Shown here piece after piece: positions 35,270 to 43,962 of a stretch of 64,000 bases of DNA. The notes under the pieces were generated by a model, which was not told where the DNA came from, searched no databases, and worked only from the letters and a program-made list of their open reading frames with translations. The DNA is taken from assembly GCF_021502725.1 (NCBI RefSeq), contig NZ_JAKFFS010000002.1:744001-808000 (forward strand), read 5' to 3'. The stretch is from Dyadobacter sp. CY345 (GTDB taxonomy: Bacteria; Bacteroidota; Bacteroidia; Cytophagales; Spirosomataceae). Position numbers and translations under genes: made by a program. Within the stretch, counting starts at the first letter, position 1, and every line of letters starts with the position of its first letter.

Positions 35270-36835
35270 ATGGCGTGCATTGGCGCTTCGATAATACATT
35301 TTGAGCAGTCGTTCGAGCGAAAAGCACGTTATGCTTTTACGACGGTTTTCAAAATTTTGTTTGCCGGGCTTTTCATTTTTATAAGCCTGATAAAAACGGC
35401 AAGTGCGCAAACGAACCATTTCTCACCATCGGCAGAAGTTGGTACTTATATAGGAAGCAGCGAAACGACACCTTTTTGGTTGAGGGCAAATCAGTTTGGC
35501 GTTGTTCCCTTGGCTATGCCTGATTTCACCGGGAGAGTCGGTCTGGTTTATGAGTCTCAGATTTTGTCTGATTCTAGTAAAATGAAACGTTCTAAAATTA
35601 GATGGGGCGCCGGCGCTGAAACTGTTTTAAATACAGGAGGAGGTAATTCGAAGGTTTTTCTTCCCGAAGCGTATGTGAAGGTTCGTTGGAAAAGTCTTGA
35701 ACTTTGGGGTGGCAGAAGGAAAGAAATACTTGGGATCGTCGACACGACACTTAGCACCGGTTCATTTACATGGTCAGGAAATGCGCTGCCAGTTCCTAAA
35801 ATCCAACTCGGTTTTCCGGATTATGTTCCCTTGAAATTTCTTAAAAGTTTTGTAGCTATAAAAGGTTTCTACTCCCATGGCTGGTATAACACACCCTACA
35901 TTCAAAACGCATATCTTCATCAGAAAACCTTGTACGGGCGATTCGGAAAACCGAATGGCAGATTTAATGTGCAATTGGGTGTCGTGCATAGTGTTACCTG
36001 GGCGGGGGAAGCCGATTATTTAAAAGATAGCCCGTTGGCAATTGACGGAAAGCTGACCGATAATTTTGGAGATTACCTCTGGGGAGTGGTGATAGGAAAA
36101 ATCCCAAAGGTTTACAGAAACAATCGTTTTACAAATTTTGATGGAGAAAACCGTGTCGGAAATCATGTAGGTCAGTATGATCTTGCTTTCGAATACAAGC
36201 TTGATAAGTCAAAATTGCTGCTGTACCATAACCATCCTTTTGAAGACGGTTCAGGGTTGCAGCTGCAAAATATTCCTGACGGACTATATGGATTTAGCTG
36301 GAAAAGGGCATCAGCCGGGAATTCATTTGTCAAAGTAAGAGGAGTTCTTTTGGAGTATATGTTTTCAAAAGATCAGTCTGGTGCCGGTTTTAATGTTCCG
36401 GGAACACGTTTCAAAGGCAACGATAATTATTTCGATCACGCGCAATACCGGGAAGGATGGTCATATTTTGGAAAAGGAATGGGCACGCCGTTCATTCCGG
36501 CGACAAGTGAAATTAATCAGGAGAAGTATGGCGGAGGCGAATTTTTCTCGGATAACCGTGTCATCGTATATCATGCAGGTTTGGAAGGTACGGTGTCAAG
36601 AGCAATTCAATGGCGGACAAAAATTTCATACAGCGAAAACTTTGGTACAAACAATCGTCCTTTTGAACCAACAGCAAAACAATTTTCCTATTTATTAATA
36701 GTCGATGCGCCAATCCTGAAATGGGGAAATACGCGTTTAATTACAAAACTTGCCATCGATCAGGGTGATCTGTATCCTTCATCAGCTGGTGGTTATATCG
36801 GATTAAGAGCTACAAGTTTCGGACGAAGAAAATAA
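35270..36835 (+). CDS. Capsule assembly Wzi family outer-membrane protein
   Basis: 521 residues from the ATG at 35270. The frame is open further upstream to 35159, but the signal peptide (hydrophobic core about 27-42, cleavage after T-A-S-A) fits better with the later start, even though its N-region is long. The mature protein is a predicted beta-barrel: T-P-F-W-L-R-A-N-Q-F-G, then alternating strands with E-L-W-G-G-R-R-K-E and F-Y-S-H-G-W-Y-N, as in Wzi-type barrels. Wzi anchors capsular polysaccharide at the surface in Enterobacteria; in Bacteroidota the substrate is unknown, and no polysaccharide cluster is nearby. Confidence 0.75.
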   Translation: MACIGASIIHFEQSFERKARYAFTTVFKILFAGLFIFISLIKTASAQTNHFSPSAEVGTYIGSSETTPFWLRANQFGVVPLAMPDFTGRVGLVYESQILSDSSKMKRSKIRWGAGAETVLNTGGGNSKVFLPEAYVKVRWKSLELWGGRRKEILGIVDTTLSTGSFTWSGNALPVPKIQLGFPDYVPLKFLKSFVAIKGFYSHGWYNTPYIQNAYLHQKTLYGRFGKPNGRFNVQLGVVHSVTWAGEADYLKDSPLAIDGKLTDNFGDYLWGVVIGKIPKVYRNNRFTNFDGENRVGNHVGQYDLAFEYKLDKSKLLLYHNHPFEDGSGLQLQNIPDGLYGFSWKRASAGNSFVKVRGVLLEYMFSKDQSGAGFNVPGTRFKGNDNYFDHAQYREGWSYFGKGMGTPFIPATSEINQEKYGGGEFFSDNRVIVYHAGLEGTVSRAIQWRTKISYSENFGTNNRPFEPTAKQFSYLLIVDAPILKWGNTRLITKLAIDQGDLYPSSAGGYIGLRATSFGRRK

Positions 36836-36848
36836 TTACTAGAACATC

Positions 36849-36890
36849 AAAAAAACGTTATCAAAGTCCGACTTTGATAACGTTTTTTTT
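36849..36890. terminator. Bidirectional intrinsic terminator
   Basis: AAAACGTTATCAAAG pairs perfectly with CTTTGATAACGTTTT around a 5-base loop, with A and T runs outside. It serves the convergent Wzi and helicase genes. Confidence 0.9.
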
Positions 36891-36907
36891 GAATGACGAA
36901 AATGTTT

Positions 36908-38236
36908 TTATTTTTTCGGCGCTCTTTTAATCGGACGGCCATATTTCTGCATCTTTTCCTCTGCATGATTTCTGCGCACATTGACTTTTTTATTTTTGTC
37001 AATTTTTTCATGAAAAGCTGCGCCAACCGTTCCTTTTTTAGGTAATTTGATGTCAACTGTTTTCATAAAAATATGGGGCTTTTCCAACTCGGTAAGCACG
37101 TCAGATATTTTCAGATTTTCAGGTAATGGCAACATTGGAATTTGGTAGTTCATTAAACCTTCAATGTTCTCCTGAAATTCCTTTTCCTTTTCTGTGACAA
37201 AAGTAATCGCAATACCTTTTTTGTCGGCCCGTCCTGTTCTCCCGATTCTGTGGATATAGTTTTCAGGAACTTCCGGTACGTCAAAGTTAAAAACGTGCGA
37301 AACTTCTGCGACATCTAAACCTCTGGCTATGATATCAGTTGCAATGATTAACCGATAATTTCCTTCGTGAAACTGTTTAACCGTATTAAAACGATGATTT
37401 TGTTCCTTGTTCGAGTGGATAACACCGATCTTATCAGGAAATTTTGTTTCAAGCTGAGCGAATAGCTGATCTGCCAAATGTTTGGTAGCACTGAATACAA
37501 GCACTTTTGACATCGTTTCATCTTCACTCAAAAGCAGTTCCAGAAGATTTACTTTCGTGTAAAAGTTTGGGACATCATATGCTATTTGCTCAATATTTTC
37601 CAACGGAGTTCCAACCGGAGCTGCTTCAATTCTGACTGGATTATTGAAATACGTTTCCATTAAAACCTCAACTTCCGGAATTAACGTTGCCGAAAACAAA
37701 AGGTTTTGTCTTTTCTGTGGAAGGAGATCCAGGATATTTTTCAACTGCGTTCGAAAGCCAAGATTCAGCATTTCATCCACTTCGTCGATAACAAGTTTTT
37801 TAATCGCTTTCGTTTTCAACGAACCGTTCAAAGCCAGATCGACCAGGCGGCCCGGCGTGGCAACAACAACATCGGCACCATTTTTCAGCTCAGCCATCTG
37901 AACCTTAATGTTGCCGCCGCCATAAACGCCCACAGCAGTCAGCGTCATGTAAGCTGCCAGTTTTTTTACTTCTTCTACCACCTGCACCACCAATTCACGG
38001 GTTGGCACGATGATGAGAAGCTGAGGCAATCTGTCTTTGGAATATTGTAATTGCCGAAGTGTTGGCAAAAGGTATGCAAAAGTTTTACCGGTTCCCGTCT
38101 GGGCAATACCGCACACGTCCTTTCCGGACATCATCACAGAAAATACCTTCTCCTGAATCGTCGTAGGCGTTGTATAACCCAGATCTTCAAGTGCGTTTAG
38201 TAAGGCTCTGTTAAGATTTAATTCTTCAAAAGTCAT
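36908..38236 (-). CDS. DEAD-box RNA helicase, RhlE-like
   Basis: 442 residues with all core motifs: the Q motif F-x-x-L-x-L-N...T-T-I-Q-E, Walker A A-Q-T-G-T-G-K-T (45-52), P-T-R-E-L (78-82), motif II D-E-V-D (151-154, a normal variant of DEAD), S-A-T, and H-R-I-G-R-T-G-R near the end of domain 2. The basic C-terminal tail (K-R-A-P-K-K) probably contacts RNA. It unwinds RNA duplexes in ribosome assembly or mRNA decay; the precise paralogue cannot be decided. Confidence 0.92.
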   Translation of the reverse strand: MTFEELNLNRALLNALEDLGYTTPTTIQEKVFSVMMSGKDVCGIAQTGTGKTFAYLLPTLRQLQYSKDRLPQLLIIVPTRELVVQVVEEVKKLAAYMTLTAVGVYGGGNIKVQMAELKNGADVVVATPGRLVDLALNGSLKTKAIKKLVIDEVDEMLNLGFRTQLKNILDLLPQKRQNLLFSATLIPEVEVLMETYFNNPVRIEAAPVGTPLENIEQIAYDVPNFYTKVNLLELLLSEDETMSKVLVFSATKHLADQLFAQLETKFPDKIGVIHSNKEQNHRFNTVKQFHEGNYRLIIATDIIARGLDVAEVSHVFNFDVPEVPENYIHRIGRTGRADKKGIAITFVTEKEKEFQENIEGLMNYQIPMLPLPENLKISDVLTELEKPHIFMKTVDIKLPKKGTVGAAFHEKIDKNKKVNVRRNHAEEKMQKYGRPIKRAPKK

Positions 38237-38358
38237 AACACTACTGCTAAATAATCCGCAAAGGTAATTCTATTCTTGCGTACATGGCGACTTCTGCTGA
38301 GAATAAGGTGAATTATTGCCTTTTTCAGGAAATTTTAGATGGGTTATTTGTGCAGATA

Positions 38359-38715
38359 TTATATTTTGGTGTAAAGCCATGCCCACCAAATCAACGCAAA
38401 TTGCAAAGGCAATCTCAGCAGTGCAACCCATAAATAGGGATTTTTTTCTTTGTAAAAAGTTAAGGCCATTTGGATATTAGCCGGGAAAACCGCGATCAGC
38501 AATAAAATTATCAGCCAGGCACCGATGTGGCGGGTTGAGGGAATGGCCAATAGAACGGCAAACAGAATTTCGCATGCCCCGCTGATATAAACGAGTTGTA
38601 ACGGATATGGCAAAAATTTAGGCATGATCTCAAGAAATACGCCCGGTTTAAGAAAATGAACAATGCCCGCGAAGATAAAAAATGCTGACATCAGATAAAC
38701 GAAGAAGAATTTCAT
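38359..38715 (-). CDS. DoxX family small membrane protein
   Basis: 118 residues with four membrane helices. F-A-G-I-V-H-F-L-K-P-G-V-F-L-E-I-M-P-K-F-L-P at about 16-38 and Y-I-S-G-A-C-E-I-L-F-A at about 48-58 are DoxX/DoxD-type signatures. Function is unknown; relatives are linked to redox or membrane stress. It is a single gene between the helicase and fabF. Confidence 0.8.
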   Translation of the reverse strand: MKFFFVYLMSAFFIFAGIVHFLKPGVFLEIMPKFLPYPLQLVYISGACEILFAVLLAIPSTRHIGAWLIILLLIAVFPANIQMALTFYKEKNPYLWVALLRLPLQFALIWWAWLYTKI

Positions 38716-38868
38716 ATAGAAAAAGTTTGCCTTAGTTGTTAGATCTTCCTTTATACATGACCCAATATATCGTTTTCTAAGTCAAAAAAACCAGAAACTA
38801 TCTGATAAGGTGAACTGGCGCGTAAATAGATTTAATATAGGAACGATTAAACCATTTAAAAGCTTTAT

Positions 38869-38876
38869 TATCTTTG
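38869..38876 (+). promoter_or_regulatory. Bacteroidota -7 element before fabF
   Basis: TATCTTTG matches TAnnTTTG and lies 59 bases before the fabF ATG. No strong -33 element is apparent. Confidence 0.35.
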
Positions 38877-38935
38877 AAAAATAAAGCGAGACTGTAACCA
38901 AAGAGTAACAGCCGTCCAAAAATATAATTTAGTAA

Positions 38936-40198
38936 ATGAAACTTGTCGGACAATTAAACAGGGTAGTAATTACAGGTCTTGGTGCTTTGACCCCTCTCGG
39001 TAACAATATAAATGATTTCTGGAATGGTTTGTTAAATGGTGTTAGCGGCGCAGGTCCCATAACAAAATTCGATACCACAAACTTCAAAACGAAATTTGCC
39101 TGCGAAATAAAAGGCTTCAATCCTCAGGATTTCTTCGACCGTAACGAGGCAAGAAAATATGATCCTTTCACGCAATATGCCCTAGTTTCTGTGGCGGAAG
39201 CAGTTGCAAATGCAGGAATAGATTTCGATAAATTGAATAAAAATCGTGTTGGCGTGATTTGGGGTAGTGGAAATGGAGGAATTTATTCATTTCAGGAAGC
39301 AGTTTCCGAATATGCTACCGGCAATGGAATCCCTCGCTTCAACCCGTATTTTTATCCCAAAATGATTGTTGATATTGCCTCAGGCGTTATCTCAATCAAA
39401 TATGGTCTTCGTGGCGTTAACTTCACTTCGGTTTCAGCTTGTGCAAGTGCGAATACCGCAATTATTGAAGCTTTCAATTTTATTCAATGGGGGAAAGCGG
39501 ATATGATCATTACCGGAGGATCGGAAGCACCGATCTATGAAGTTTCGATCGGAGGTTTTAATGCTACAAAAGCATTGTCAACGAATAATGCCAATGCAGA
39601 AACGGCGTGTAAACCTTTTGATCCTGCACGTGACGGATTTGTGATGGGAGAGGGCGCCGGCGCAATTATTCTTGAAAGTTACGAACATGCTGTGCAACGG
39701 GGAGCAAACATTATCGCGGAAATTGTCGGTGGCGGCATGACTGCTGACGCTTTTCATTTGACAAGTACGCACCCGGAGGGGGAAGGAACCGCGCTGGCGA
39801 TGCAGCTTGCACTTGACGAGGCCGGAATTTCAGCTTCTGAAATTGATTATCTCAATGTTCACGGTACAGCGTCTCCCGTTGGCGATATCAGTGAATTGTA
39901 TTCGATCGAGACTATATTTGGTCGAAATCCAGATCTGAGTATCAGTGCTACAAAATCCATGACCGGACATTTACTGGGTGCAGCCGGTGCGATTGAAGCA
40001 ATCGCCTGTATTAAAGCGATCACTGATAATATTATCCCACCAACCATCAATACCCTGCAAATTGAACCTGAATTCGACGGTAAGTTTGATATGACTTTGG
40101 GATCTGCGAAGAAAAGAAAAGTTGAATTTGCGATGAACAATACGCTCGGTTTTGGCGGGCATATAGCTTCGAGTATTTTCAAGAAGTTTCAGGAATAA
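38936..40198 (+). CDS. fabF: Beta-ketoacyl-ACP synthase II (KAS II)
   Basis: 420 residues with a complete Cys-His-His triad: C169 in V-S-A-C-A-S-A-N-T-A, H309 in N-V-H-G-T-A-S-P and H345 in K-S-M-T-G-H-L-L-G-A-A-G. G-F-V-M-G-E-G-A-G near 234-242 and the C-terminal N-N-T-L-G-F-G-G-H are standard. It elongates acyl-ACP with malonyl-ACP. No acpP is upstream, unlike the usual acpP-fabF pair, so this may be a second KAS with a specialised product; some motifs (A-S-P-V-G-D in place of T-P-L-N-D) differ slightly from housekeeping FabF. Confidence 0.9.
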   Translation: MKLVGQLNRVVITGLGALTPLGNNINDFWNGLLNGVSGAGPITKFDTTNFKTKFACEIKGFNPQDFFDRNEARKYDPFTQYALVSVAEAVANAGIDFDKLNKNRVGVIWGSGNGGIYSFQEAVSEYATGNGIPRFNPYFYPKMIVDIASGVISIKYGLRGVNFTSVSACASANTAIIEAFNFIQWGKADMIITGGSEAPIYEVSIGGFNATKALSTNNANAETACKPFDPARDGFVMGEGAGAIILESYEHAVQRGANIIAEIVGGGMTADAFHLTSTHPEGEGTALAMQLALDEAGISASEIDYLNVHGTASPVGDISELYSIETIFGRNPDLSISATKSMTGHLLGAAGAIEAIACIKAITDNIIPPTINTLQIEPEFDGKFDMTLGSAKKRKVEFAMNNTLGFGGHIASSIFKKFQE

Positions 40199-40267
40199 CT
40201 TTCACAGACAGACCGGTTGATTACCAGGCATGATTGTTACAGATGGCCGCCTAAACTTTATAAACTC

Positions 40268-40705
40268 ATGGAAAAACAAAATTATAAAAATCACGTCCGT
40301 TTCTATCCACCTCATCACTTTGTGTTTTATCCTATTTTATTGATTTTACTGGGATTCAGCATTTACTATATCTCAAAGTATGAGGAGCAGTCGTTGATCT
40401 GGACATTTGTTGCGCTGGCTTTTTTCATGATCGGCTATGTTGCATTTATGCTGCGACAGCATTACGCATTGAACAATCAAAACAGAATTATACGGCTGGA
40501 ACTTCGTTTCCGGTATTATGTTCTGACTGGTCAGCGTCTTGAAACTTATGAGGATACGCTTTCCGAAGGACAATTATTTGCGCTCCGTTTTGCATCTGAT
40601 GCTGAGTTGCCTGGATTGGTGCAACGCGCCGTACAGGAGAATATCACACCTGACGAAATTAAAAAGTCGATTAAAAATTGGCTTCCTGACCATATGAGGG
40701 TTTGA
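40268..40705 (+). CDS. DUF6526 family membrane protein
   Basis: 145 residues from the ATG at 40268; an earlier ATG at 40217 adds 17 residues with no family resemblance. M-E-K-Q-N-Y-K-N-H-V-R-F-Y-P-P-H-H-F is the typical DUF6526 start. Two membrane helices lie at about 20-35 and 43-60, followed by a soluble region R-Q-H-Y-A-L-N-N-Q-N-R-I-I-R-L-E-L-R. Function is unknown. It is the second gene after fabF in the same direction. Confidence 0.8.
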   Translation: MEKQNYKNHVRFYPPHHFVFYPILLILLGFSIYYISKYEEQSLIWTFVALAFFMIGYVAFMLRQHYALNNQNRIIRLELRFRYYVLTGQRLETYEDTLSEGQLFALRFASDAELPGLVQRAVQENITPDEIKKSIKNWLPDHMRV

Positions 40706-40721
40706 AATCTTGTTTTAAATA

Positions 40722-40752
40722 AGAAAAGGCATCCTTTGTGGATGCCTTTTCT
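40722..40752. terminator. Bidirectional intrinsic terminator
   Basis: AGAAAAGGCATCC pairs perfectly with GGATGCCTTTTCT around a 5-base loop, between the convergent DUF6526 and beta-barrel genes. Confidence 0.85.
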
Positions 40753-40778
40753 GTTTATCGATGAAGTGTAAACAGAGA

Positions 40779-41420
40779 TTATCTAGTTCTCAGGCGACCT
40801 GATTTTTTATCGTAAGTGCCTAATGGAAAGCTTAATCCAAGATTAATACCGAGGTTACGATTTTTAAGGTTTTCGTTATTTGCTCTTGAAACGTTAAACA
40901 AGCCTAAGCCGTAACGTACATCAAAGTTCAACCAAACTTTTGGAGTTAATTCATAGTTAAAACCAGCTCCCCCAGTAATGCCAAGGTCAAAAATATTGTA
41001 GTAACGCATGTTATTCGGTCTTTCAATGCTGTTTCCGTCTTTATCTTTTGCGCTAACCAGGAAGTTCAAACTCGGTCCTACAAACAATTTAGGACGGAAG
41101 CGATCTCCAAACTGTCCAAAGAAAAAGGTGAACAACAATGGAGCCTGAATGTAGTTCAAATTGATCTCATTAGTCTTGTTAAACGTTTGAGCGCCAAGTT
41201 GAGTAAAAAGCAATTGTCCGCTAAAACCAAAACCTGTTTTAGTACTATAATTATAAAATGCTCCAACCGTTAGGCCTGGCTTTGTACTTGTGTTTTCCAT
41301 AGTGCCGTGGAGATTGGCAAAAGAAACACCGGCAATAGGTCCGATAGAAACATTCTCCTGAGCTGAGACAGATGATATCCCAATTGTAAGCGTCAATAAA
41401 AGAATAATACAATTTTTCAT
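40779..41420 (-). CDS. PorT-like outer-membrane beta-barrel protein
   Basis: 213 residues with a signal peptide (cleavage after S-V-S-A). The mature part has alternating strands with G-P-I-A-G-V-S-F-A-N-L-H-G, V-G-A-F-Y-N-Y and F-V-G-P-S-L-N-F-L, the small-barrel pattern shared by PorT and other eight-strand Bacteroidota porin-like proteins. A specific role is not readable. It is a single gene. Confidence 0.75.
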   Translation of the reverse strand: MKNCIILLLTLTIGISSVSAQENVSIGPIAGVSFANLHGTMENTSTKPGLTVGAFYNYSTKTGFGFSGQLLFTQLGAQTFNKTNEINLNYIQAPLLFTFFFGQFGDRFRPKLFVGPSLNFLVSAKDKDGNSIERPNNMRYYNIFDLGITGGAGFNYELTPKVWLNFDVRYGLGLFNVSRANNENLKNRNLGINLGLSFPLGTYDKKSGRLRTR

Positions 41421-41602
41421 ATAAGCACGATTAAGTTAATTTGAAGAGCACTCCTCAATTATTGTGCCTGTATGATCGCTTATTTCTGATTTATATAGTT
41501 GGTTTGTTATCAGACAAATATAAGATGATTGCAATTTTCTATTCGTGGAGATAGTTGGAAATCTGTGGTGCGATGTCTACATATTTTAAAAATCTTACAT
41601 CA

Positions 41603-42682
41603 TTAATCATCATCCTCATCATCAAAAATGGTCATGTTTGGTATCTCGTATGTTTTGAGAAATGCTTTCAACAAACTTGGTTCTTTCCACTTTTTCAATG
41701 TATACTTAATCTCCTTAATTTCCGCTTTGACCTCATTGATGTTGGTGTTAAATTTAACGACAACCGTAGTCATTGCATTAACATGTTCTGGTTTCAGTCC
41801 GCACAGATATGAAATCTGTTGTTGAATTTCCAGTTTCTCCTTTTCCAGTTCTTCGACTTGTTCCTTCAAAACCAAGTTGTAATAGGTCAATTGTTCTTTT
41901 CCCAGATTTTCTAAATGATCCTGATCAATTCTTTCAAATTCGATCTGCAATTTCAGAAGTTCAAGAAGATTATTTTCCTGGTATGTCTGGGTTACTTTTT
42001 GCATAATCTCGGTTTTACGCAACTTCTCATCCTCATCTGTTTCCCGGTCAGGATGAAACGCTTTAACAAGATCCATATAAACCTTTCTGACAGATTTTGT
42101 GGTTTTTTGTTTTTGCAAAATTTGTCTGGCCTGCTTTGCCTCTTCCTGATGCACTTTTACTTTCTCCGCGCGTAATTCTGCCTTGATCCGTTCCTGTTCT
42201 TCAGGTTCCAGTTCGTGAAAGATATCTTCCTCTGTGACTTCGTTCTCCTCCGCGAGAAATTTGGTTTCAATGAGTTGGGAATCGGCTTTTTTTAATTCCC
42301 TGAGTGCAGTTTCAAAGTCGACTTCGCTGTACTTATTAAATAACGGAAGCAGTTCTTCAAATTTATAATTAACAATCAGATCAAAAGAAATTTCTGAGAT
42401 CAGGTATGCCAATTTAGTTAGATATGCCTTTCTATACAGATCTTTTTCATACATTCTATCCAGATGTTTGACCAGCTCAACCCGAAATTCCTGATATTCC
42501 ATTACGATCGGGTTGTATTCTTTTTGTACTCTGTCAATGAGTAATTCATACGTATTTCGCAATTCAGGAATCACTTTGTCCAATTGCTCTATGCGTTCAG
42601 ACAACTGATTAAATTCTTTTTGACGTTTATTTAAAACTGTCTTCGGCTGCCCAATACGCAGCACACTTGATCTTTGCATCAT
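41603..42682 (-). CDS. J-domain protein with long coiled coils
   Basis: A 359-residue cytoplasmic protein. Two helical regions, about 18-145 and 255-335, are rich in heptads (E-Q-L-D-K-V-I-P-E-L and E-E-L-E-K-E-K-L-E-I-Q-Q-Q). Between them, about 190-245, is a J-domain-like segment with H-P-D at 210-212 in K-A-F-H-P-D-R-E-T-D. This could stimulate a DnaK ATPase. It lacks the G/F and zinc regions of DnaJ. The C-terminus is acidic (D-D-E-D-D-D). Its client and role are unknown. Confidence 0.75.
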   Translation of the reverse strand: MMQRSSVLRIGQPKTVLNKRQKEFNQLSERIEQLDKVIPELRNTYELLIDRVQKEYNPIVMEYQEFRVELVKHLDRMYEKDLYRKAYLTKLAYLISEISFDLIVNYKFEELLPLFNKYSEVDFETALRELKKADSQLIETKFLAEENEVTEEDIFHELEPEEQERIKAELRAEKVKVHQEEAKQARQILQKQKTTKSVRKVYMDLVKAFHPDRETDEDEKLRKTEIMQKVTQTYQENNLLELLKLQIEFERIDQDHLENLGKEQLTYYNLVLKEQVEELEKEKLEIQQQISYLCGLKPEHVNAMTTVVVKFNTNINEVKAEIKEIKYTLKKWKEPSLLKAFLKTYEIPNMTIFDDEDDD

Positions 42683-42767
42683 TTTTATTTTAATATGTCA
42701 AAATAACCGTTTGGGCTATTTGTAAGTTTTTGGTGAGTGGATATTTTGGTGTTATGGCGGCTGGTTT

Positions 42768-42862
42768 TTACCGGTCATATTGTTTGTTACAGGTCGGAAT
42801 AGTGGTTACTTGTCTGATTGTTTTTTACTGGTCGTATTGTTTGTTACCGGTCGGACGGCAGA
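42768..42862. repeat. Five-unit 19-nt tandem repeat
   Basis: Units start at 42768, 42787, 42806, 42825 and 42844, exactly 19 bases apart, and each begins TTAC. Unit 1 is TTACCGGTCATATTGTTTG and unit 4 differs from it at only two positions; units 2, 3 and 5 are more diverged. Unit 5 forms the left arm of the adjacent hairpin. No spacers are present, so this is not a CRISPR array. Confidence 0.75.
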
Positions 42863-42880
42863 AAAAGCCGTCCGACCGGT
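42846..42880. repeat. REP-like hairpin 1
   Basis: ACCGGTCGGACGGC is followed by a 7-base loop and its perfect complement, 14 bp in all. No T run follows on either strand, so it is not a standard intrinsic terminator. It shares the core GTCGGACGG with hairpin 2. Confidence 0.8.
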
Positions 42881-42946
42881 TGCACAGTCCAAATTTATGA
42901 GCATTTTATACTTATATATTTTACAGAAATGAACGTCGAGCGAGCC

Positions 42947-42980
42947 ACCCGTCCGACGGTTTTTTCACCGTCGGACGGGT
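42947..42980. repeat. REP-like hairpin 2
   Basis: ACCCGTCCGACGGT is followed by a 6-base T-rich loop and its perfect complement, 14 bp in all. An A run follows on the plus strand. The core CCGTCCGAC is shared with hairpin 1, pointing to a repeated palindromic element family. Confidence 0.8.
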
Positions 42981-43028
42981 AAAAAAACTTCCTGAATTCA
43001 ATAACAGAAATCCCCAACCGGATAATTC

Positions 43029-43952
43029 CTAAAAGCCCAATTCCTGATAAGAAATCAGAACAATTGCAACAACAGCCAGGGCGAGCCCCAGACGATTCAG
43101 ATTATTAAGTTTTTCCTTATATAAAATCCAGGCTGCGAATGAGGAAACGAGCATGCTGAGAATATTGTAAATCGGAAAAACAAATGCTGCACTATTTCCG
43201 AAAGAGCCCAATGCAAGCAGAAGAAAATATAAAGAAAGGAAATTAGGTACGCCCAGTATCAGCCCGCCAATTACACTTCTTAGCGTCAGTTTTTCCCCTC
43301 CAAAAATGATCTTATATAGCAGTAGCAAAGTTCCGATCAGAATAGCACCAGAACATGCAATGATCATAAATATTGTCGTTTGTTCAGGACGATAATATTG
43401 CATTGTCAGGTAATTGATGAGCGTATTATTCGTGCCGCTTGCCAGAAAAGTAAATACCGGCAAAAGCCAGGCATAAGATAAAACGGATACCTCTAACGGC
43501 TGTCCATGCTCAAATTCTGTACTCTTTTCCTTATTTTGAATTACACCCAAAGCAAGCGCAGCCAATGCTATAACCAGTCCCGTATAATTCAGAAAGGTAA
43601 ATTCCTTATTTGAATTTTTAAAAATAAAAAGTCCGAACAAAACAGGGATTACCAGCGACATATTTCCAGCCAGCGACGCTGCCGTGACACTCACTTTCTG
43701 CGCAGTTAAACCTATTGACATAAATGCGATTACAAACAAAGTTCCAAGTGCCAGGGTGAGAATTGTTCCTTCGGAAGTCCATTGGATTTCTCCAAAAGCA
43801 CTGATATCTGGCGTCAAAAATAAGCCTGTGATTACGCAGGAGTAGTAGTTAAACACGACTGCATGAAAGGAATTTACCTGATATTTCGGATACGACCGCA
43901 TGATCAGGTAAAGTGCTACGGTAAAAAGGACGGAGAGTAAAAAGTATAACAT
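43029..43952 (-). CDS. EamA/DMT superfamily transporter
   Basis: 307 residues with ten membrane helices in two five-helix halves, the EamA layout. The second half carries F-V-F-P-I-Y-N-I-L-S-M-L-V-S-S, a conserved mid-helix segment before the last pair. It probably exports a metabolite; the substrate is unknown. It lies 10 bases downstream of purN, so the two are co-transcribed, which is an unusual pairing. Confidence 0.82.
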   Translation of the reverse strand: MLYFLLSVLFTVALYLIMRSYPKYQVNSFHAVVFNYYSCVITGLFLTPDISAFGEIQWTSEGTILTLALGTLFVIAFMSIGLTAQKVSVTAASLAGNMSLVIPVLFGLFIFKNSNKEFTFLNYTGLVIALAALALGVIQNKEKSTEFEHGQPLEVSVLSYAWLLPVFTFLASGTNNTLINYLTMQYYRPEQTTIFMIIACSGAILIGTLLLLYKIIFGGEKLTLRSVIGGLILGVPNFLSLYFLLLALGSFGNSAAFVFPIYNILSMLVSSFAAWILYKEKLNNLNRLGLALAVVAIVLISYQELGF

Positions 43953-43962
43953 ATTGATTGAC

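Larger units (their letters stand above)
42683..43028. other. Repeat-rich intergenic region
   Basis: A gap of about 345 bases with no ORF. It contains a 19-nt tandem repeat (42768-42862) merging into a 14-bp hairpin (42846-42880) and a second 14-bp hairpin (42947-42980), all listed separately. The first 80 bases hold the promoter of the J-domain gene. Confidence 0.6.

Noticed and set aside
42768-42862. CRISPR array
   Set aside because: The 19-nt units are contiguous with no spacers, are imperfect and have no cas genes nearby.
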